NCBI GenBank assembly: GCA_018350325.1
Contig: JAEVLN010000011.1
Location: forward strand, 3,096,449 to 3,160,448
Length of the DNA: 64,000 nucleotides
Direction of reading: 5' to 3'
DNA from: Globodera rostochiensis
Lineage: Eukaryota; Nematoda; Chromadorea; Rhabditida; Heteroderidae
Translations under genes and position numbers: made by a program
Notes under the pieces: generated by a model
What the model was told of the DNA's origin: nothing
What the model saw: only the letters and a program-made list of their open reading frames with translations
Databases searched by the model: none
Part shown: in pieces, positions 58,424-64,000 of the stretch
Layout of the letters: each line of letters begins with the position of its first letter
How positions within the stretch are numbered: the stretch's first letter is position 1

Positions 58424-60484
58424 ATGACGAAACAGCAACAGCAAATATTCTCCAGTCCTTCGCTGGTACGCAGAGCGCGGCTGATCCGACGTCGGACGAC
58501 CAATGTTTATTGTGAGACGCTCAAAAGACTGAAGGAAAAAGATGCAGCACTGATCAGTCAAATCTTGCTGATCAGTTTGAAGCCGAGGTGAAAACGACAC
58601 TCACTCACTAAAATAGGAAGGAAAAGTGAAACTTTACGTGGCATAAAGCGATTGCTTTTACGGCTTGTTTATTGATTGATAACAAAGAGAAAAAAAATCG
58701 TTTTCACTTTGTGGTACTCTTTAATTAGGCCGGAGGCCACCGAATTCGAATGTTCCTGCTCCGGCCCTTCCATCGCGCCTGCGATCCCTTCAGTGGAATT
58801 GGCGTAATTTTGCCTAATGATTTTCATTCCGCGAATTCTCTCCCGCCATAAGGTGCCCCCCTTTGGACGCCAACTTTCAACAATTTCCACCCACTCTTTT
58901 CTATCCGAACTTTATGAAGGGGACCCTTCAACGGAGGGAAGAACGCGAGGCTTTCCAAGTGATTCTGACAAACGAAAATGGCGAACGGTGAACCGAAATT
59001 TTAAGAAATAAAAGCTTTTTTCCTTTAGAAAATTTGCATTTTGCTTCAAATTTCTAAGGCCGCACTTCATCCCTAATAAAAACGGGGCGCTGCTGTCCGT
59101 GGACAGCGGAATCGGCACACTTCCACCATTGGGTTATTTATACATTTTGGGGTTAATTTATGGGATTGGCCTTTGCCTTATTATTCCCATTTTTAGCCCC
59201 GTTCTCTGTGCTTGTGTTCGTTTCGCCTTATCCCCAGGAGGTCCTTTTCCATGGATTGGCGTCGGATTTTGTCGATTTGTTTCACAAAGAAAAGTCAAAA
59301 ATTATGCAAATGTGCCGCGATTTGCTAAAGCTTCGCTTCACAACTTCGGGCGGCAAGTCCAACCAAAGCAAGCAAATAATAATGAATGCTTTAGAATCCT
59401 CGATAAAACCCTCGAAATATGTTATCGGAGGCACAAATTACGCAAATCATTGGTCGCGTAACAATGTGAGCACTGTTGTTGAGAAAGTCGGGGTGGAGAA
59501 CGCGGCTCTGATTTTCCTCAGTTTGCTGTCAGAGCGACGAGTGATTATCACCGGCTCAAACGTCACATTTATTTCACTTAGCTAAACTGAACGGACAATG
59601 TTTAGGTTGCGGACGTCTCCACAACGGTGCAGACTTTTGTGCGTCTGTTGGCTCCGTTGGAATGGCCCCACACTTTGATTCCGATTGTTCCAGATTCTCA
59701 GGCCGAACTTTGCTTTAATCCAACGCCGTACATTTGTGGCATACTCAGGCAAACTTCGTTAGCATTTCCAGCTTTCTACGGTTTCCAATTTACAGGTACA
59801 ACCTCAGCAGGATAAACGAATTGCTCTGTCCGGAACGGTACCCGAGGGACGAAGTGCTCAACGATGGCATCACTGTGATGGACGTCGACCGTGGAATGAT
59901 CGTCCCTCCGATTTTGCGCTCGGACTGCCGCATCGGTCTCAAGACTATCCTCCAACACACTTCGTCCATGGGCTTTCCCCAGTCGGCCGTTTGCGAAATA
60001 GTCAGCGCCTTTAAGAGTTGTTTGCCTGTACGGAATCCGGCACATTCGGACTATAAATTTGAAAAGGTTTTTTTTGTCATTTAGTCTTCAAAAATTTTGT
60101 CACCAGAAAGTGATGATTTGGTACGCCAAACTGTTTGGGCACTTCCGAAAGTTTGGACAAAACATTTTATCGGCTCGGAACCGAAAACTGTTCGCCCATG
60201 CCCACCCGTGTGCTGAGACGCGCCTCTTTCTCAAGTGGTTTGTGGAAAACGGAATTCTCCAGTCGTTCATCTTCGCACAAGTTTGTCCGTTTCCCTTTGC
60301 CTCTGTCATTTTTTGCCGTAATAAGTTTCATGGTGAGGCCATTGGCACGTCAAACTCTCTAAGCAATAGTTGCGGTCTGCCGCTTCGTTTTCAGAAGATT
60401 CTGAAGAAATATGCGCCTCCGGTGGATGGAAATGGCAACCGCCGCCGCACAAAAGCGATCATTTGGAAAGTGTTCATTCGCTGA
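58424..60484 (+). CDS. DENN-domain protein (possibly DENND2-like Rab exchange factor)
   Basis: DENN proteins activate Rab GTPases on membranes. Exons placed by frame: 58424-58587 (MTKQQQQIFSSPSLVRRARL), 58729-58803, 58853-58987, 59029-59132, 59197-59561, then three or four more to a stop at 60482-60484. The uDENN part shows ISQILLISLKP, FQQFPPTLFYPNF, FQVILTNENGER, KFAFCFKFLRPHFIP and SVLVFVSPYP. The core DENN domain contains NAALIFLSLLSERRVIITGS, LLAPLEWPHTLIPIVPDSQA and CFNPTPYICGIL. The dDENN part contains HPCAETRLFLKWFVENGILQ and a basic end. The order and the QFPP and LLSERRVI elements fit DENND2 or a relative; the subfamily is not certain. The 5' end is tentative because an exon farther upstream could exist. 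Confidence 0.8.
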
Positions 60485-61461
60485 TCCTCGCCTTATAACA
60501 AATGCCTCTGAACGATGCTTTAAGTACAAAGATAATTCTATTTGTTAAGTTTTATCGGACATTCGGTAATAGTTTGGATTGTCCCCCACATTCTTGTAAC
60601 AAAAATTCCAGAAAAAGCTTGTACCTGGGATTTTCGAGGTTGTGTAATCCAACTAACCGCTTTTCAAAAAATGAACTTGAAAAAACTAAATTTCACGTTC
60701 TATGGCCAAATCACTTCGTTTAAGACCAGGGTTCCGATATCTGACGCTTTAGCACTTTTGTGGTTTTTTGATAAGTCAATGGTGTTTTTTTAAAAATGGT
60801 GCTTTTTGTTCGTTTTAGGAGCTTTGAGGGCTTTTTTGGATTTTTCGCAAAAGGATGAAAAATTAATATTTTTGAATATTTGGCATAATGTTAATTAAAA
60901 ATGAACATTTGTAATTTTTTTTTGACAAAATCGGCTCAACAAAAATGCAGTACCTAGGTAAATTGAATTAACAGTTTCATAAATTGTCGAACAAGCGAAA
61001 ATTTCTTTTTTATATGAAATTGAATTCCGAGTCAAAATTTTCTCGGCGGCGCCTATCCCCCCCCCCCTTCCCAAATTGAATTTGGTGCTCAATGATGATT
61101 TTTTCACGGTCTGATGCTGCTTTTTAAAATTATGAGATCGGAACCCTGATAAGATTTGTCCAAACTGTTTGAATTTGAAGCTAGATTCGATTCTACGACC
61201 TCGAAAATCCCAGAAATAATGGAGATGGCAGCCAAACTTTTACCGGACATTCTTTAACCGATCTTTTTTACATCTTTTCCCCTTGAAGCATTCCGATTTT
61301 TCACATATAACTTTCTGTACATTATGACAGCACGTATTCGTCAAAAGTTTTTTAATGTGCAAATGATTGTTGTACATTTTCAATCATATTTAAATGCATT
61401 TTACTTCTCTCAAAAATCTTTTGTTTAGCAAAGAAAGGAACTGAAAAAAGGAAACTCGGCG
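60485..61461. other. Intergenic region DENN/rpl-39 with a MITE
   Basis: No gene seen. About half of it is a MITE (60727-61148). The last 150 bp is AT-rich, and TTTTGTTTAG ends about 30 bp before the rpl-39 ATG, a likely trans-splice or splice acceptor. Confidence 0.6.
60727..61148. mobile_element. hAT-like MITE with CAGGGTTCCGAT termini
   Basis: A 422-bp AT-rich block bounded by CAGGGTTCCGAT on the left and its inverse ATCGGAACCCTG on the right (12 bp matched after the final bases). CAGGG termini suggest hAT. It contains one copy of the dispersed hairpin motif (CTCGGCGGCGCCTATC at about 61040) and a C run. Flanking 8-mers (TTTAAGAC and ATAAGATT) are only partly alike. Confidence 0.65.
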
Positions 61462-61826
61462 ATGGCGGCGCATAAAACGTTCATCATCAAGCGAAAGTTG
61501 GCCAAAGCTGCCAAGCAAAATCGTCCTCTTCCGCATTGGTATTTTTTGAAAGTTGAGGGGGGGGGGGAAGCATTCAAAATGCTCGGGGGTTGGTATTTGC
61601 TCTTCCCCTAAGGGTGGAATGGGACACAACCGGCGGGTTGTTCAGGGTCGGTTTTATGCATGGACAAGGAAAACTTACGGCGCCACGGTGGGAATCCCCC
61701 GCCCTCCATTTTGTTATTCGATGCCGACCGTTTGACATTTATTTTAGGGTCCGTATGAAGACGGGCAATCGCATTCGCTACAACGCAAAACGACGCCATT
61801 GGCGCCGGACCAAACTGAAGCTCTGA
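61462..61826 (+). CDS. rpl-39: 60S ribosomal protein L39 (eL39)
   Basis: Small basic protein lining the ribosomal exit tunnel. Two exons, 61462-61538 and 61748-61826, splice within a Trp codon to give a 51-residue protein, exactly the family length. Exon 1 encodes [20 protein letters not shown], then RPLPHW. Exon 2 encodes [20 protein letters not shown], ending TKLKL. The [19 protein letters not shown] block is the eL39 signature. The 209-bp intron contains a poly-G run (about 61558) and G-rich text. Confidence 0.97.
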
Positions 61827-63589
61827 GTGTTTATTGGGTCGAATCTGAAAGACCTGAAAGACGGGCGATGGATTGGATGGATTTGATTTGTTGTTGGATT
61901 TGTCTGAATTGTTGGTAAAAAACTTATCAAAAAATACTTTTGCTGGGGGTGAGGAGTTTTCGCTTTTGAATTACTCCCTCCCCCCGTTGGCTGGAAGCTT
62001 TGGTTGTCAAATAGGAATAACCCCGCGGGTAGAACGCCTTAGGGGAATGTCTCTCCACGCTGGTGTTGTTTTGGAGGCGACAAAAATGGTGGGGGCGCTA
62101 GAAAAGATTTATTCGTACGCATTTTCCATTATTATCGCTTTTTGTTACAAATTCTTGCGAATTAACCCTTTCATCGACATCCAAAGAACTAAAGCGAAAC
62201 GGCGAATCAATGCTTTATGCAAATTGTCCAAAACTGAGAGAGGGGGGGGGCCTGAAGGCCAATTCCAAACCAACCGCCGAAAGAGGAGATTCAATTGGAC
62301 GAAATGCATTTAGCCCCCGAGGGAACGTCGTCCTTTTTCTTGCCTTCGGTATCCGCCCCCCGCCCTCCTTTTTTTATTAACCGTTTCCGCAAGGGATTTA
62401 CCCGCCCCCGGGGGGACACTTCTTCCCTTTGTTTCTTTGTCGAAGTGTTCGTCTTTTAGAGGCGAATTGCCGAAATGGTTAACAGCCATTGAGTGAGTGC
62501 ATATTTTTCCTTTTTGTTTATTCGAACAAAAGGAACGCCCGGGGGGGGGGGGAGGCGTGGAGAGTTCGGTGAGTTCATTCATTTATGCCTCCGTAAGTTG
62601 TGCTCTTCAGCTTTCGTCGCTTCCATTGTCCAATTTCTTATTCAAATCACGGCTTAAATTCAATTCGGGTTTTAAACATCATTCATCACGCACAATTTCT
62701 CATATCGTCGGGAAAGGGCCGGCGGTTCGTAGTGATTTTTCCGTAGAGAAACCGCCGCTTTAAAATTCCACCGCTTCTTCTGAATGTAAAATGGCATTCG
62801 TCAACCACAACCAGCCAAAAAATGTCGCCTGAATGGCATTTTGTGGTGATTTATTCTTCGGTAAAAAGCTGAGGGGAGGGGGAGGGGAACAAAAAATGGA
62901 AGGCGATGAGTGGGGGGGGGGGGATGTCCGCCCCCCGGCGACATTGCCTCCTCGGTGTCTAGGGAGAGGGAGTTGGGAGAGAATTATGGGGAGTTGGTGG
63001 ACGAGGGACGCCACCGATGGAAGGGGGGGGGGACGCCCCGGGGGACAACGGACGGAGGAACCTCCGACGGGCACATTGTTCACTACTCCAAACCCCACCC
63101 AACCAAGCTCATTATTTGTTGTTTGGCGCCAATGTCCCCCCCCCCCCCACGCCGCATCCATTCTCTTGTAATAACACAAATTAAATAAATGCATTAGCGA
63201 TTTAAAGGAACCACCCAATAAAGAGAATTGGAAGGGCCCAAACTCAGAAGGAATTGTTGAGCAATGAATAATTCTCTAATTGTTTTTGACGAAAACATTT
63301 TGTAAATTTAATTGCCAAAAAAGGGGGGAGATACTAATTAGGCATTAAATAGCCCACAAAGGTTCTTTCAACTCCAAAAGGGCAATTGGGCACTGTTTTT
63401 TGCTGGGGACACTTTCCACCTAAAAATTTCGAGTCAATTTGTCAGTTTTGTCGTTTGCCACTCTCTTTCCCTTCGACCGTTTGCCTTGGGGCAATTCCCT
63501 CATGGAACACAAAATGAACAAAGAATTTTTTGGGAGGGAAAGTGATTATTTTGGTAGTTCAAATTCATTTTCATTCGCTCCCAAATCCC
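61827..63589. other. Gene-poor stretch after rpl-39
   Basis: Contains several G or C runs of eight or more (near 62240, 62540, 62915, 63025, 63135) separated by unique sequence. Open frames present are short and compositionally biased, with no similarity I recognise. Part of it may belong to a gene beginning outside the window. Confidence 0.45.
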
Positions 63590-64000
63590 CTCCCCCACCC
63601 CCCGTCTCCCCTCCCCCCCCCCCCCGCCCCCCCGCCCCCCCCCGCCGTCCCCTCCCCACCCCCGTCCCCTCCCCCACCCCCCGTCTCCCCTCCCCCCCCC
63701 GCCCGCCCCTCCCCACCCTCCGTCCCCTCCCCACCCCCGTCCCCTCCCCCACCCCCCGTCTCCCCCCCCCCGCCCGTCCCCTCCCCTCCCCACCCCCGTC
63801 CCCTCCCCCACCCCCCGTCTCCCCCCCCCCCGCCCGTCCCCTCACCACCCCCCGTCTCCCCTCCCCCCCCCCCCGCCCGTCCCTCACCACCCCCCGTCTC
63901 CCCTCCCCCCCCCCCCCGCCCGTCCCCTCCCCACCCCCCGTTCCCCTCCCCCCCCCCGCCCGTCCCCTCCCCACCCCCCGTCTCCCCTCCCCCCCCCGCC
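63590..64000. repeat. Cytosine-rich tandem repeat running off the right edge
   Basis: Imperfect tandem units built on CCCCTCCCCACCCCCGTC and TCCCCTCCCCCCCCCGCCCGT with variable C runs of up to about 14. It is over 85% C on the + strand. The window ends inside it, so its full length is unknown; sequence accuracy in such runs is doubtful. Confidence 0.9.

Noticed and set aside
63500..63974. Glycine/arginine-rich frames at the right edge
   Set aside because: Composition artefact of the C-rich tandem repeat; no family resemblance.
1..64000. A biosynthetic cluster, defence island or other multi-gene system
   Set aside because: The genes are unrelated conserved animal genes on both strands; no shared pathway or unusual co-localisation beyond ordinary nematode gene pairs could be supported.

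Overview
This window looks like nuclear DNA of a nematode. The evidence is multi-exon eukaryotic genes with short introns and TTT(Y)AG acceptors, acceptor-like TTTAG sequences directly before several start codons (as in spliced-leader trans-splicing), tight same-strand gene pairs, and a degenerate stretch of the nematode telomere unit TTAGGC. The very repeat-rich, poly-G-rich intergenic DNA is compatible with a tylenchid (plant-parasitic) nematode, but that is inference.

Layout. 1-7621 (-): a TAP-like ABCB9/HAF half transporter, cut by the left edge and inflated by two minisatellites in its introns. 9811-16045 (+): a DOT1 H3K79 methyltransferase. 17021-18361 (-): eEF1B (EF-1 beta). 19529-22281 (+): TIM44, followed 184 bp later by Gemin2 (22466-23576). 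24378-29914 (+): a RalBP1/RLIP76-type RhoGAP with a leucine-rich-repeat receptor gene nested on the opposite strand inside one intron. 31217-33341 (+): peptidylglycine alpha-hydroxylating monooxygenase with a tRNA-Gln gene in an intron. 33787-35586 (-): taxilin. 35587-40013: repeats only, including a 50-bp minisatellite. 40014-44989 (+): Integrator subunit 3, followed 206 bp later by a membrane-anchored METTL13/spermidine-synthase-like methyltransferase (45196-47232). 48280-51598 (-): two unrecognised proline/serine-rich proteins. 51900-52495 (-): a broken mariner. 52882-54483 (+): a second RhoGAP. 54741-57327 (+): alpha-L-fucosidase with a minisatellite starting at its stop codon. 58424-60484 (+): a DENN-domain protein. 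61462-61826 (+): ribosomal protein L39. From 61827 to the end there is only low-complexity DNA.

The genes are ordinary housekeeping, RNA-processing, trafficking and signalling genes and do not form one pathway. The unusual content is in the non-coding DNA: five large minisatellites, a foldback-element family with tandem-repeat termini, hAT-like MITEs, a dispersed GC-rich hairpin motif, dozens of poly-G/poly-C runs, and several GC-AG introns. Exon boundaries were placed by eye from frame, splice dinucleotides and recalled family signatures; no alignment was run.
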